A stretch of 64,000 bases of DNA from Effrenium voratum (GCA_963377175.1 CAUJNA010000187.1:181001-245000), one strand, 5' to 3'; counted from the stretch's first letter, positions 46,286-57,752 are shown. Numbers and translations: made by a program. The notes: generated by a model from the sequence alone, not told the origin.

Positions 46286-46405
46286 AGGTCCACCAGTAGT
46301 GCCCTTTTCACCCTTTTTTTGGGGGAGGGTGCCCCCACTAAAAGTCTAAAAATAGACTACAGAAAAAGGGTACCCTTATTCTAACCTCTCTACTGGAGGT
46401 CTTAG
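46286..46405 (+). repeat. CTAGGTCC-family element
   Basis: CTAGGTCCACCAGTAG to CTACTGGAGGTCTTAG. Intronic, between the turret and pore exons of the channel. Confidence 0.82.
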
Positions 46406-47031
46406 GTACAGCATGCAGCAAGCTTATCAATGGAATTCAAGGTCTTTCTTGATGAGAGAAACTCGCCAGGTTTAGTGTTTCCCATGTAACGAGACATTGA
46501 GATCATTGTTCAGCTTGAAAAGAACTGAGTTGGTCCTCAACTGATTTCCGCAGGATCACAGCATTGGAAGAGAGACGTGGACAATTCCGCAGCTGTTTTG
46601 TGTTGACCATTGAACCCGTGCGCAACTGACCGTATTGTTGGTAGTCTATTGATAGTTTAGGGAGGACGTGAGAACATTGCACAAAAAACATTGTCATATG
46701 TCTTCTTCGAAACAAAACACATCGTCCGTTGCTTACATGAGATTTGAGGCCCAATCGCACAGGTGCGTGCTCTGGTCTTGCCCAGGTGTTGTCTAATTCC
46801 GCATTTTAACCATGCCCTCACACCAGTTCAGCTTCCCTCCAATTGGTGGTTTGAGGGGTTCAACCTCCCAAACCCCCAATCCAAACACCAATTGGATGTC
46901 CTTCTGTTGAGGGCTATATCCCTTTTTGGCGGGTTTTTAAAAGGAGCCCAAAAGGAAACCGCCATTTTGAGGGGTCAAGCCTTATAAAGAAGCGACCCTC
47001 TAAACCAACGAGTGGACACGTCATCTCCCAG

Positions 47032-47101
47032 GTTCGGCTCGCTGGGGAAGACGGTCTACACCTTGATGCTTTCGATCCTCGGAGGCGTCAGCTGGCACCA
47101 G
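47032..47101 (+). CDS. Channel exon: pore helix and selectivity filter
   Basis: It encodes FGSLGKTVYTLMLSILGGVS followed by WHQ. It has the pore-helix pattern F-G-S-x-x-x-T-x-x-T-L followed by a G-G-x-x-W filter, as in other protist single-domain channels. No Glu or Asp occupies the filter position used by NaV, CaV or NaChBac-type pores. The donor is a canonical GT at 47102. It leaves in phase 0. Confidence 0.85.
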
Positions 47102-47513
47102 GTGTGCCACTCTGGCGGAGAACCCGGACGGGGAGCCGTACGGGTGGAGTGGGACGCGTAATAAAAAAACAACTGGCCTCTTCAAACCTGGGGGGGTGGT
47201 GGGCGAGTTCAAGTGAGCAATCCGATTGTTCCTTCCGGCGTGGCGTTCAAGCTCTGTCGGGAGAAGCGAGCAAAATTGGGCAGTAAAAGCCCAGTTGCCA
47301 TGGACCGACCCCTTTAAAGAGACACTGGCCATGGAAGAGGTAGTTGGACCTGCTCCCTTCCAACCAGAACTTGTATTGGCTTTCATGTCATGTTCGATCC
47401 TGCTTGTTGCATACCTTGATCCTTCTGAAACCTTCAGGGACAGAGAGAGAGAGAGAGCCTTTCAGTGGCCCCCATGCCGATTGAGTGTCACCCAAGGTGA
47501 TCTGCTCTTCGAG

Positions 47514-47592
47514 ATCGACGACAACCTCTCCGCGGGCCTGTTGCTCTTCTACATCATGTTCACCATTTTCTCCGTCCTCAACGTGATTACAG
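47514..47592 (+). CDS. Channel exon: S6 segment
   Basis: It encodes IDDNLSAG followed by LLLFYIMFTIFSVLNVIT, a typical S6 pore-lining helix ending in the conserved N-V-x-T-G, whose Gly is completed by the next exon. The acceptor AG at 47512-47513 gives phase 0 with the pore exon, and the donor is GC at 47593. Splicing to 49111 restores an unbroken I-T-G-V-F-V-D, the strongest single proof of a GC donor here. Confidence 0.88.
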
Positions 47593-48247
47593 GCCGGGGT
47601 GAACGTGTGGGGGGTTTTCTGGAAAAACACAAAAGCAAGGGAACGGCTATAAGAGGCTTGGACTGTCGTTTTCCGGCTTCGGCTCGGTGTTTCGCTGACT
47701 GCCTGCAACTGCGCTCGAAAAAAGCGGGGCTTGCTTTTCTTTCTGGGGGAAAAAGACATCATACGCTAGGGATGCCCACTGTGAACTTCAGGCAGGTCGA
47801 TCAAATCTGGCACGGATGACCAGTGTTAAGCAGCCGAAGCCGGAGGAAGAAGACAGCTGGGGTGGAGAGATGCAAGTAAACATCACGATGCATCAACCGT
47901 CATTCAGATCCACAAGCCCTTGTTTGCTACATGGCGCGCATGCGCACGTGCGCGTGGTTTAGTGCTTGTTGTTGGGGACGCATCCTGATGAATTGTCCCC
48001 TTCTGCAGTGTTTATGTTCTGAACATGTCATGCTAGAACACGTCTGCTGATATGCTCTCCCGCCCGCTCTAGGGGCTCGTTCACTCGCTTGCTTGCTAGC
48101 TTGCTTGCTTCACTTGCTCGCTTGCTTCACTTGCTCGCTTGCTTCACTTGCTCGCTTGCTTTGCTTGCTGCTTCGTCGTTTGCTTTGGTTGCTTGCGACG
48201 TGAAGCGGCCCTATAGGCAGCTCCGGCTCTTCTATGAATGTCCTTGC

Positions 48248-48422
48248 TAAGGAACTGGGTTGATCAGAAGGTCGTTTACATGGGATGACCATTCTGTTGG
48301 ACAAGCACTGTATTCCCTTCAGCCCTAAAAGACCCTGGGTAACTTTTCCATGTGGGAAATATTAGATTCTCAGTGCTTTTCCAACCAATGGTCATCCCAT
48401 GTAAACGACCTTCTCATCCACC
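48248..48422. repeat. Short inverted-repeat element
   Basis: Arms of about 48 bases: GAAGGTCGTTTACATGGGAT GACCATT on the left, inverted at 48377-48420. The outer end is related to the 57428 element and to a remnant at 28930-28965. Confidence 0.85.
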
Positions 48423-48764
48423 CCCATATCTGGAATTACGCCTTTCCGTCTCTGCTAGATTTGTGTATGTCTAAGCACTGAGGAGCCGAACAAATCCAGT
48501 CGACAGTTACTGACCCAAAATTGACATGTGGACATGTCCATCATTGTCCATTAAGAGCATGTGTGTGTGTGTGTGATTATTTTTGAGGGTGCCCTTCTCA
48601 CATTGGTTTCAAGGGATACCAAAGAGAGAACCGCAATCCATTTTGTGGGCCCCTATTTGAACACATGAGTCTCATGTCTCTGTTTGCCCTTTTTGGATGG
48701 TTTTTCAAGGAAGCCGAAAGGAAACCGAAGCACATCTTGGGGGATCGCCTGTTTTTCTGGTACC

Positions 48765-48835
48765 CCGAATTGGCCTAGGTTCTTGCAAATGAGAGATTTC
48801 TCCTTAACCACCAAACCACAGGCTCCGAACCACCA
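48765..48835 (-). repeat. tRNA-derived SINE-like sequence, degenerate
   Basis: On the minus strand GAGCCTGTGGTTTGGTGGTT AAGG is A-box like; the B box is decayed. Further A-box-like pieces are at 13350-13385 (+). Confidence 0.4.
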
Positions 48836-48870
48836 ATTAGAGGGAAGTGGATAGTTTGAGAGAAACTCAC

Positions 48871-49088
48871 ATGGCCATGGGTCATAACCGCTGCCTCCAT
48901 TTTGGGGCGGAACACCCATGTTCCACCTATTTTGATGTTCACCAGGGGTACAGGGTTTCTTTGTTGCATGTTGCTTGGATGTTAGGATTTTAACTTTTTG
49001 CCAACTAATGGGTTTTCCGTATTAAACCACCAAAAGTTAAACTTTTAGCAGGGGAGCAGAAAGCAACCGAGGTTTTGACCCACAGCCG
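48871..49088 (+). repeat. GTGGGTCAAAA element, type 1, with nested repeat
   Basis: Left part 48871-48957 and right end GTTTTGACCCACAGCCG at 49072-49088 are separated by an inserted repeat (about 48958-49071) of the TTAAACCACTAAAAGTT family. The channel exon starts 22 bases later. Confidence 0.75.
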
Positions 49089-49110
49089 CATCCACCTTTG
49101 CCCTATCCAG

Positions 49111-49187
49111 GTGTCTTTGTCGACTCGGCCATCCAAACCACCAACTCCCAGCGAGACATCCAGATCGAACGCGAGCTGGAGCTGAAA
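49111..49187 (+). CDS. Channel exon: post-S6 helix
   Basis: It encodes GVFVDSAIQTTNSQRDIQIE and a further charged helix ending in L-K. The V-F-V-D-x-A motif is the cytosolic end of S6 in this family. The donor is uncertain: GA at 49188 gives an in-frame join to 50394. The acceptor lies just after a short inverted-repeat element with another repeat nested in it. Confidence 0.78.
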
Positions 49188-50136
49188 GACGCCCGGCAAG
49201 ACTTAAAACACAAAAGGTGCCGTTTTTTTTGCGTCCTTGGTTTCCCTTACATCCCTTACCAAGAAATCATCAAAGCCCAGCCCTCCCCGCTGTTATAAAT
49301 AGTTTTCGGCTGGGGGGGAACTGCCACCAAGTATAGGGTGTTTTGTGCTTCTTTGCTGACTTCTTTGCTTCTCTATTGTCTTGTGCCAGGTTGTGTGGGT
49401 TGTTGTGTTTATTTGCGAGCTTGGCTTCCCTTAAAAGTTCATCGGCCCAAAGGAGTGTCTGTTGGATGTCCCTTTATAGTCAACTAACCATCTTTTTCTT
49501 GTTTCTGTCGCACTTTGTATGTGGATTGGTTTCGGTACATGGGGCAACCCAAAAAGAGGTTCTTTCTGGGGGCTCAGCGAACCGGGAAGGAGACATGATC
49601 TCACGTATTTGGGTCTACGGGTTGAAGCCACATGGACGGGTTTCCCTTCAAAATCAAATGATCCTAGCAGATTCTTGGTTATTACTTCAGCTCAGGTGGC
49701 TTGAGCAGAGTTTTATTATTATTATTATTATTCCAGCTGCCTTGCCTCTATACTTGTCTCAACTCTAACAATGTGTGTACGCTTATCCTGCTAGGTGGGT
49801 TTTCTTTTGAAGCCAGCCAGCCAAGACAGGTTGCTGTGTTTGCAGGTTGGGTTGGCATTTGCTTAAGAATCACCAGCTTAAGAAGCACCAGAAAAGGCTG
49901 TTTAATGCGGGACGGGCTTTCCTTTAAAATAAAAAAGGCACTAGTGCAAGAGACGTGCTAGTTCATTTCAATATGTTGCTCATCGACCAGTTCAGGTGTT
50001 TTTGTTTGAGATCCCAACTGAATAATTTGTTGTGCGTTGGGTAGGTTTCTCTTGACATCACCCAGCCCAAAGAAGAGAGGATTCCCTTTTTGTTTGGGCG
50101 GTTTCCCTGTAAGATCGCCCGGGTGTCCTGTCAGCA

Positions 50137-50139
<3 letters not shown>

Positions 50140-50199
<60 letters not shown>

Positions 50200-50230
50200 A
50201 CCAACCAACCAACCAACCAACCAACCAACA
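50140..50230 (+). repeat. CCAG/CCAA tetranucleotide array
   Basis: (CCAG)n then (CCAA)n, just upstream of a CTAGGTCC-family element. Confidence 0.93.
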
Positions 50231-50268
50231 CAACAGAGATGTTTTTTTCATCGCCTGTGAATTTGTGC

Positions 50269-50400
50269 TAGGTCCCCCAGTGCTGCCCTTTCTCACCTTT
50301 TGTTGTTGGGAGGGTTCCCCTACTAAAATGTTTGAAACAGACAAAACCGAACAAGAAAAAGTTGGTACCCTTCTTCGAAAGTCTCTACGCAAGGACTCCT
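50269..50400 (+). repeat. CTAGGTCC-family element ending in an exon
   Basis: The left end CTAGGTCCCCCAGTGCTG and core are clear. The right end TCTCTACGCAAGGACTCC corresponds to TCTCTACTGGAGGACCTAG of other copies, so the channel exon at 50394 begins inside it. Confidence 0.7.
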
Positions 50401-50429
50401 TCCTGCGATCTTTGAAGGACTTCTTCGAG
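50394..50429 (+). CDS. Channel exon: incoming helix of EF hand 1
   Basis: A 36-base exon encoding DSFLRSLKDFFE, the amphipathic E helix of the first EF hand. It joins in phase 0 through a GC donor (50430) to the calcium loop at 50942. Its acceptor AG and its first codon GAC fall inside the degenerate right end of a CTAGGTCC-family element. Confidence 0.72.
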
Positions 50430-50941
50430 GCCTGGAAGCGGCGGAAACGAGCGAGCGCGGGGCCTTCTGCGGGAGCCAGTTGTATATAGTCCAGACACTT
50501 CAGAAGGCTCCAATTTTCGATGTAATGCCTTCATGCCGTCCTTGTATATATATATATATGATATATATATATATATATATGTCTAGTACTACACATGCAA
50601 GTGCATGTAGATAAGGTGTGAGGCGATATCATGTGTGCGGGGGGAGGGTTCAATATCAAGCGGCAACTCCTTGCCGGAACCGGTTTCCTGACTGAGAAAG
50701 CTTTGCCAAGCGGCTCCATTTGCCACAAGTTAAACATGTTTCAACATGATCCAGAATCGCGCTTCCTGTAGTGGCCGCATTTGTTTCTCCCTGAAGAGAA
50801 TCAATTAGGGGTTCCGATTGTTTTTTTTGCATGAGAGTAAGCCAACACGAACCCAAGCATCTGGAGGGGCCCTGGTTTTGACATGTTTCAGCATTTTCTG
50901 TTTTGCAAGTTTCGCTTTTTTGCTCTTTTTGCCTCCTGGAG

Positions 50942-51018
50942 GCCCTGGACACCGACGGCAATGGCTCCATCCATCTAGAAGAGATCAGAATAATGCTCCA
51001 GGACCAAAATGCATGCAG
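50942..51018 (+). CDS. Channel exon: EF hand 1 calcium loop
   Basis: It encodes A-L then the 12-residue loop DTDGNGSIHLEE, a perfect EF-hand loop (acidic 1 and 3, Asn 5, Gly 6, Ile 8, Glu 12), followed by the outgoing helix IRIMLQDQN. The acceptor is AG at 50940-50941. A canonical GT donor at 51019 leaves two bases in phase with 52705. An alternative GA donor at 51004 would join to 52703. Confidence 0.85.
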
Positions 51019-51340
51019 GTCGTTCGAAGGATTGCTTTCCTGCGGAGGGTTGTTCTGTGGATAGTTGTCCAACGGGCGTTTTTAACCTGGATGGGATGTA
51101 TGGGATGCGATGGGATGGGATGAACAATAGGTTTCAAGAGAACGGCGAGTGCAGAGACGTCTCAGTATACAGGCAATGACTCAGCATATGCACAATGACT
51201 TAAGGGGGGGCATCTTTGTTGATATTTGGGTGTCCGCCCATAGTGCAAACTCGCTGAGCCTCCGATGTCACTTGGCACTTGGCCCACACATGTTGCTTGG
51301 TGGTTGATGCCATGGTCAACATTGAGCAGCTCTTTTATAG

Positions 51341-51446
51341 ATGGCTGTGGGTCAAAACCAATGGTTCCATGTTGGGGTAGCTGCACCGCCCATTTTAGTC
51401 TATTTTAGTGGGGATGGGGATGTTCACTGGGGGTACCCATGGCCAG
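51341..51446 (+). repeat. GTGGGTCAAAA element, type 1
   Basis: ATGGCTGTGGGTCAAAACC to ACCCATGGCCA, with the TTTTGA of the right end deleted. It lies in the intron after EF hand 1. Confidence 0.82.
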
Positions 51447-52704
51447 ATGAGACAGAATCTCCCAAGGACTGGACAGGACCCCTTCCCCTTGGCCAAAGAC
51501 AGAGCAGAACCGAGCCACGGGCTGCTTTCATACTCGGGTGCTTTTTGAAGCGGACCGCGCGTCTCTCGCGGTTTGATTTCGAAAGATATCCGCGCCGTGC
51601 GCAGGACCCTACACTGGCAGCCTACTTTGCAGCATCCGGGCCAGGAAACGGAGAACACGGCCGTATGGGCGGACTTGCGTAAAGCAAGAGTGGGAAATTA
51701 ACTTCCCAAGTTCCTGGACTTCATCATATTTTTTGAGAAGACGAATTGAGTGGCAAAGAACAAGTTTGGACGGCAAGTTTGTGCGGCAATCCACTGAGCA
51801 AGTGAGGAAAAACAAAAGCGAAGTGAAGGTTTTTACCTTTTAGTCTTTTAAATTGAGAAGTGGTCGAGACCACATGCTTGTTGAGCAGGCAGGTCCTGGA
51901 TTGAACATCCTTGGGGCAAACATGTGGATTCCAAAGATGGAATATCAAGCCCACCCTGTTCCTCGAATAGTTCCCTGCAATCTGGCTCCAGCAACGATCG
52001 CAGTGTTGGAGTCTTGAAAGAGGGTCGCTGCCATTCGCTGCCGTTGCGCTTACGCAGCAACAGAAGACTCCAAAGAGGCAGCGGACGAAGCGGGGAATCC
52101 GCCAGTGTGGGAATCAAACACCCCGCAAAGCTCGGCCAATAATTTGACGTGGTAACCTCCCACATCCTGTGCTTCACTTGGCTCTTTAGAGCTGGAAAGA
52201 ATCAGCAGGAACTGCTTTCTGATCATTTGAGCGTGTTCGAACTGGTTTGGTTGTCCTGTTATGAGCCGGTTTTTTTCCACTAGTTGCTCAAGCGGCTCAG
52301 GGAAGAGTTCGCATTTGGGAAAACTTGGGCCTGCAATTCGTGGGGCGCCACGTCAATTCGTTGTGCCGGTTGTATCGAAGTTCTGTGTGGCCAGATCTAA
52401 GTGGGGTGGCTGTTTCCTTATTGCAACATGTGCCGCAGTCCAAAGCCAATCCTGTTGACAGTTTGATTTCCAACGTTTCCGCTCTCCTCCCTCGCTTGTC
52501 TTCTTTGCTTAGCTTGGTGCCTTTTTTTCCCATGCTTGGGTGTGTCTCCAAATCAGGAACCCTCCGCGCAGTTGGTTTCCTTTCCAGTTTTGCCGTAAAT
52601 TCAGCCCAACGGTAATCCGCCATTTTGAGACAGACTTGGTTCTTTCCTTTTTCCCATCTCTCCAACTTTTCTTTCCCCTCCTCTTTCCCCTCAACCACGG
52701 AGAG

Positions 52705-52795
52705 CTTGCGATCTGAAGTCGCCAAGGTACTGGGCTTTGATGAAGTGAACGCGCACCAGATCTTCCACCTGCTGGATGACGACGAGTCTGGAGAG
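52705..52795 (+). CDS. Channel exon: first part of EF hand 2
   Basis: It encodes LRSEVAKVLGFDE then HQIFHLLDDDESGE. The linker, the E helix and the first seven loop positions of the second EF hand are present. It ends at a GC donor (52796) in phase 0. The calcium loop is completed by the next exon. The start could be 52703 depending on the donor used upstream. Confidence 0.82.
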
Positions 52796-53562
52796 GCGCG
52801 CCTTGCGCGCCCCCGGACCTGGGCCGAAGGGCCCCCGATGGTTTTGTGGTGAAAGGAAAGCCTCTTAGTAGCAGCACCAACTTGGGGCACAGGTCCGGAA
52901 AATGTGAACGGATGTTTGTTCACGTATTGGCACCACGTCAACGGCGTTGCTGGGGTTGGAAGGTCAGACGAGAGCCCCTTGCTGGTGGTGTTTCAATACG
53001 GTACGGTACCTCAAGAGACACGACACATCATGCGTCGCTTTCTTGAAGCAGAACCGAAAGGTGTGTGACTTGGTTGGTTTTTTTCCCAGTAAACCAAAAG
53101 GACAACAAGCCACCTGGGGTTATTGAACCCTGCCCCCACAAGCACTAACATGATGCGCGGCAAATGGTGACTGTCAGATACGCGGTATGGCGAAACGTTG
53201 GGGTCCTGTGAAATAATCGCCCGGGCCCTTTCAAAATAGGCCAGCCCCTTTTGGCTGTCAAGGGAAATCTAAAGGACACCGACCCAGAGGGGTTCCTGCC
53301 TTCAATCACGAAAGCTGACTGGAGGTTTTGCAGGCTACTTTCCTGTTGGGGAAGCCCTTTGTCTGTCTATCGCCAGTTTGTTTCCGGGACACCCAAAGAC
53401 TCCAATCATCTTGGGGGGTCCTCCCTTTCGCATACAATGTTGACCCCATATTCCCATTGTATTAAAACGAGGCCCCTTCAAAAGTGGCCTAGTGGCCCAA
53501 TTCCCTATATTATATTTCACCAGAGGCACCCAACCTCCTAATAAACTTGTTTGTTGATTAAT

Positions 53563-53665
53563 ATGTGTATGGGTCAAAATTAAACCAGGGGACCGCGGGT
53601 TTTAGTCCATGTTTCCATTTACCAGGGTTCCAATTTGGGTACCTATTCTTGACCCACAGACATAT
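53563..53665 (-). repeat. GTGGGTCAAAA element, type 2
   Basis: ATGTGTATGGGTCAAAAT to CTTGACCCACAGACATAT. It ends 33 bases before the EF hand 2 exon at 53699. Confidence 0.85.
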
Positions 53666-53698
53666 GGGGTTCACCATTAGCCGTTTTTTCATCGACAG

Positions 53699-53787
53699 GT
53701 GAGCATCCAGGAGTTTCTGGATGGCTGCGCCAAGCTCAAAGGAGCTGCGCGCAGCATTGACGTCCATGCCATCATGCACCAGTGCAG
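53699..53787 (+). CDS. Channel exon: rest of EF hand 2
   Basis: It encodes VSIQEFLDGCAKLKGAARSI and the start of the following helix. Joined to 52795 it completes the loop DDDESGEVSIQE, with Glu at position 12. The E-F-x-x-G-C-x-K-L-K-G-x-A-R-S-I-D motif is typical after the last EF hand of this channel family. The donor is GC at 53788, with two bases carried over. Confidence 0.87.
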
Positions 53788-54084
53788 GCCCATCAGATCC
53801 GGATGTCCGGGGCTCCGCATCTGCTTTTTGGGTCCCGGAAACCTCCCAAGGAGTTGTTTCGCCGTTCTGGGGAAAAACAAAAATCCCGAGAAGATGGGCC
53901 GAAATGCTCCATGATGTAGGGGGTGAACAAAAGTGTCGGAGGTTTTTGTTCCTCCGGAAGTTCAGGCACGGGTAGGGGTGAGGTTTTAAGGGGGAAAGAT
54001 CCGAGGCCGGGCTGAGGCTGCAGGCATCCGAGGTGAAGCATGATGCATATTTACTTTGCATGTTGCCAGACTTGAGAACTTTGC

Positions 54085-54153
54085 CAACTCATCGGGTTTT
54101 CCGTATTAAACCACTAAAAGTTAAACACTTTTAGCAGGGGAGCAGAAAGCAAC
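54085..54153 (+). repeat. TTAAACCACTAAAAGTT-family repeat
   Basis: GGGTTTTCCGTATTAAACCA, then ACTAAAAGTTAAACACTTTT and AGCAGGGGAGCAGAAAGCAA. Near-identical copies are at 44217-44268 and 49014-49070. Looser relatives with GTTTAGTGG and TTTCCATTCAACCCAC are at 11040-11110, 55318-55408, 56310-56360, 58605-58690, 62500-62620 and 62765-62875. Confidence 0.75.
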
Positions 54154-54750
54154 CCAGTTTAATCCACCGGCTTACGCTTAAGGTTGTGTAGCGCTAGCCG
54201 GGCTGACCAGTTGACCTATTTACACATCCAGGCGTTTATTCGCGGGCGCCATAGGGAGCCCCGTTAAAAGTTTGCCTTGGGCACGGGGCAGACTTCAGGT
54301 GGACGGTGCATGTTGGTGTCGAAGACTTTGTACGTCTTGTGTTTCATACAACGCAGACCGACACAGCCTACACACTTGGATACTGGATACATTGTATTGT
54401 GTGGTTTGGAATTGCGTTGCATTGCGTTGCCTCGCGTTGCGTTGCATTGCATTGTATTGAATGACATGACAAGACATACTATTGCCTGTCTTGCAATAAT
54501 TGTAGAAGCGATTTTACTAAATGTGACTTCAGATTAGATCGTTACGTTTCGGCACGTCGCGGTATGTTTCGTTGCGTTGCACCAGACAGAGACCGAGACA
54601 CAGACACAGACACAATGTACGGAGGGGACCGATGGACGACACACACACACACACACCTGATACGCACACGCACATTCCAGATGTGTATGCACACGTGTTT
54701 TTATGCGTTATGCAACTTCACAAACACATATGCATAGTTGTGGATGTACA

Positions 54751-54870
54751 CTAGGTCCCCCAGTAGTGCCCTTTTACCCTTTTTTTGGGAGGGTTCCCCG
54801 AATTACTAAAATAGACTACAGAGAAAAGAAGGGTACCTTTGTTCTAACCTCTCTACTGGACGACCTAGTA
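54751..54870 (+). repeat. CTAGGTCC-family element with 4-bp target duplication
   Basis: The best-preserved copy: CTAGGTCCCCCAGTAG to CTACTGGACGACCTAG, flanked by TACA on both sides. Confidence 0.87.
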
Positions 54871-56025
54871 CATGTACATTGCGCATATTACTATGATGCG
54901 GGTGAATGAAAACCCTGCCTGCGGGCTGGTGGAGCGAGGACGCAACGTCGGGCTTAAGTTGAACTGAGAACTGGCCAGCACATATACTGTTTACGACCTA
55001 AAAAGAAGATATCCTCAGTGGTCGCCTCTTAAGACCTTGTAATTTAAGCAAGGATCTTATGCAATGAATGCCGACGTTCGCCCTCTTACTGTAGTACGGA
55101 CCTGTTCGAGAAACGGGACCCAATGCGACCATTTTTTCTCTTGTGGCACACCCGTTTTCTTTGGCAATACCGGATTCCCTTCAAACAGTTACTTGTAGAT
55201 GGGGTCCCTTTTGAGCCAGTAGACTTAGCTGAGTAACCGATTCCTGCGGTTGGCCTGGGCTGTTGTTTTGGCCAAAGCGGCTTTGAAATAGTTTATTTAC
55301 TTTGGTGAATCCCTGCCATCCTTTTAGGTGTTTAGGGTTTTAGGTTTTGGTTGGTTTAGTGGGGGTTTCCATTCAACCCACAAAATGTTAAACTTTTAGC
55401 AGGGGATTTGAGGACAGCGCAGACACATATCCGTTGTCATTCAAAACCACCGGGGCCTAAATGTGTTCTTTCGCCTTCTGTAACTCGAAGCAAACAGGTG
55501 GTTGAAAAGGCCAGCAGCATGCAGAAGGATGTCTTGAATTCAATCCAGTTCAAAGGCACCTGCTTCGAACATCATTCTAGGGGTACCTTCCCCATTCTGT
55601 CCAGGGATTCTTTTTTTCAGGAGACCATCAAAAACCCAGGGGAAACAGCCGATTTTTGAAAAGAACGATGGTTGAAAAAAATGGGGAATCAACCCCTAGA
55701 ATCATGGACAGCCACTTGCATTGCACGTACTCCTTCCATTTGCTGATTGACCATTTTTGATATTTTCCACTGTTGGTGTTCAAGGTAAAGCTCCATTGCT
55801 TTAATGATGGCATCTCAACCGGGGATAGATGTGTTCCAGAGTCTTGCTCTGTGTTCTTCTCTGTACCAGAGAAGCCTCTTTTTTTTTCCGACGCTGCTGG
55901 CCAGCCGGCCCTTACTTTGATAAGTGTTCTAAAGTTTCTACTTTGGTTAAGAAACATAGGCTCAAAAGTAATCTTTTCTTGAATATTTTTTTTCTTTCAT
56001 GCTTATGTCGTCGTAAAATACATAA

Positions 56026-56128
56026 ATGGGTATGGGTCAAAATTAGAGCCCCAGGGGACCGCAGGTTTTAGTCCATGTTTCCATTTGCCAGGGTTCCATT
56101 TCGAGTACCTTGTTTCGACCCACTCCCA
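56026..56128 (-). repeat. GTGGGTCAAAA element, type 2
   Basis: ATGGGTATGGGTCAAAAT to TCGACCCACTCCCA. It ends 30 bases before the last recognised channel exon. Confidence 0.85.
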
Positions 56129-56158
56129 AATAGTTTTAGCGGTTCTTTTTTGTTCGAG

Positions 56159-56236
56159 GGCACTGCACCGCGAGCTGAACTTTGTGGCCAACCAGCTGGG
56201 GGTGGACATGCAATCCGCCATGGCGCAAGCCTACAG
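56159..56236 (+). CDS. Channel exon: C-terminal helix (3' limit uncertain)
   Basis: It encodes R-A-L-H-R then ELNFVANQLGVDMQSAMAQA. It joins the previous exon through a completed Arg codon. A GC donor at 56237 is the likely end. If unspliced, the frame runs on through a dispersed repeat to a stop at 56346-56348, which is less likely to be genuine protein. Any further exons were not recognised. Confidence 0.6.
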
Positions 56237-57427
56237 GCGCGTCTTCTACGCGCCCGCACGTCAAGCGCGTCAAGCGCGTCGGTGGCGGTCTTTTCTTGGT
56301 GGCTCCCAGCCATCCGGTTCCTTAGCCTTTTCGCCTTTTAGTGTTTAGTGGTAGTTTCCATTTTGAGGCCAGCCCAGTTTTGAGGTGGTTGGACCCGTGG
56401 GATGCAAAGGCGAGGTTTGGTTGCGAAAGACTGGGGCAGGTTGACAAAATGGGTGCCTGACTCTTCTGCTCAAGCAATGCGCACGTAGTTATTGCCGATT
56501 GAGGACGCATTTTGCTGGGCGCTCGTTTGAGCAAGGTTGATTCCAGTGAATTGTATGCCCTCCGTTCTGGCTGTTAGGTGCTGGCTGTTGCTTGAAATGC
56601 GTTGGTTAGCGGTTCTACCCCATGTGCACTCTTGGTCGGAATTTCGGCCTGTTAAACTCTTGTGCCATTTTCAGAGAGCAATGCTGGCATGGCTTTATAA
56701 AGATTGAAAACGTGAGGGGTAGTTCATGTGTTTTACAGGCTGGGGTGTCCAAAGGTAATCCTTAATCCTTACCTTGGGTTCCGCAAGGGGTCCCCTTTGT
56801 GGTGGCTCCCCTATAGGGATTATGGATTAGGATGGGCCAACCCTCCATTTTGAACAGCCCAGACCGGCTCTTTTGCTCCCTGCCCTGCATACCACCTCTC
56901 CAGCCCGCTTGGCCGGCGGTAGCTTTTTGCTTGGGGTGCTTTCCAGTTGTTCCTATGGTTTTCCCCGGACATTGTGTTGGCGTTGTGACAGGTTCAGGCA
57001 AAGATGCTGTGATTTTGCATCTTTAGGAAATGGAAGGGAGGTGACTTTGGCTTTTTCACCGGAAGCAACGCCTGGAGGTTGCACAGGGTGAACTTCGAAA
57101 TTTCGACATGAAGCCAAGTGGCCATGGCGGGACCTTAGCGACTGCGCCAGTCACCATGGAGTGAACCTTGCCAGGTTCTTTGACCAAGGGGCTTTTTTCA
57201 GGAACCTCCAGTCAGCTTCCATGTTGGGGAGGATGTCCGGCGCCTGCAAACTTGGATTCGGACAAGTTGAGGCCATGATCATTTTTTTTCAGAGAACCCT
57301 TTTTTTCTCCAAGCGCTTGTCTTTTCCAGACCCCCCGTGACCCGTATGTTGACCTATTCACTGATTCAGCACGCATCCAGGGGATCCTTCTCTCCATCCT
57401 GCAGCATTGAGCCAGACACAGGGTTGA

Positions 57428-57752
57428 TCAAGAGGTCCTTTACATAGGGTGATCTTTTTTCGGAACCCACCGCAAAAAAGAAAAAACACATGACTTTCAC
57501 GTGGGAAAAGTGATTACTACTGTGGATGGATGAAATCCTGCACCACCTAAGAAACCCTGGAATGATGATTCGCCGCAAATATGGTTTCAAAGTGGTGTGA
57601 CCGGATTTCGTTCATCCGCAGTAGTAATAACTTTTCCGATGTGAAAGTCATGCTTTTCTGCTTTTTTTTGGGTGGGTTCCCACAAAGGTCACCCCTTTTC
57701 TGCTTTTTTTTTTGGGTGGGTTCCCACAAAGGTCACCCCATGAAAAGGACCT
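57428..57752. repeat. Long inverted-repeat (foldback) element
   Basis: Left arm 57428-57542 and right arm 57598-57752 are inverted copies (AGGTCCTTTACATAGGGTGA, GACTTTCACGTGGGAAAAGT, ATTACTACTG). The right arm has a 43-base tandem duplication containing GGGTGGGTTCCCACAAAGGT. Confidence 0.82.
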
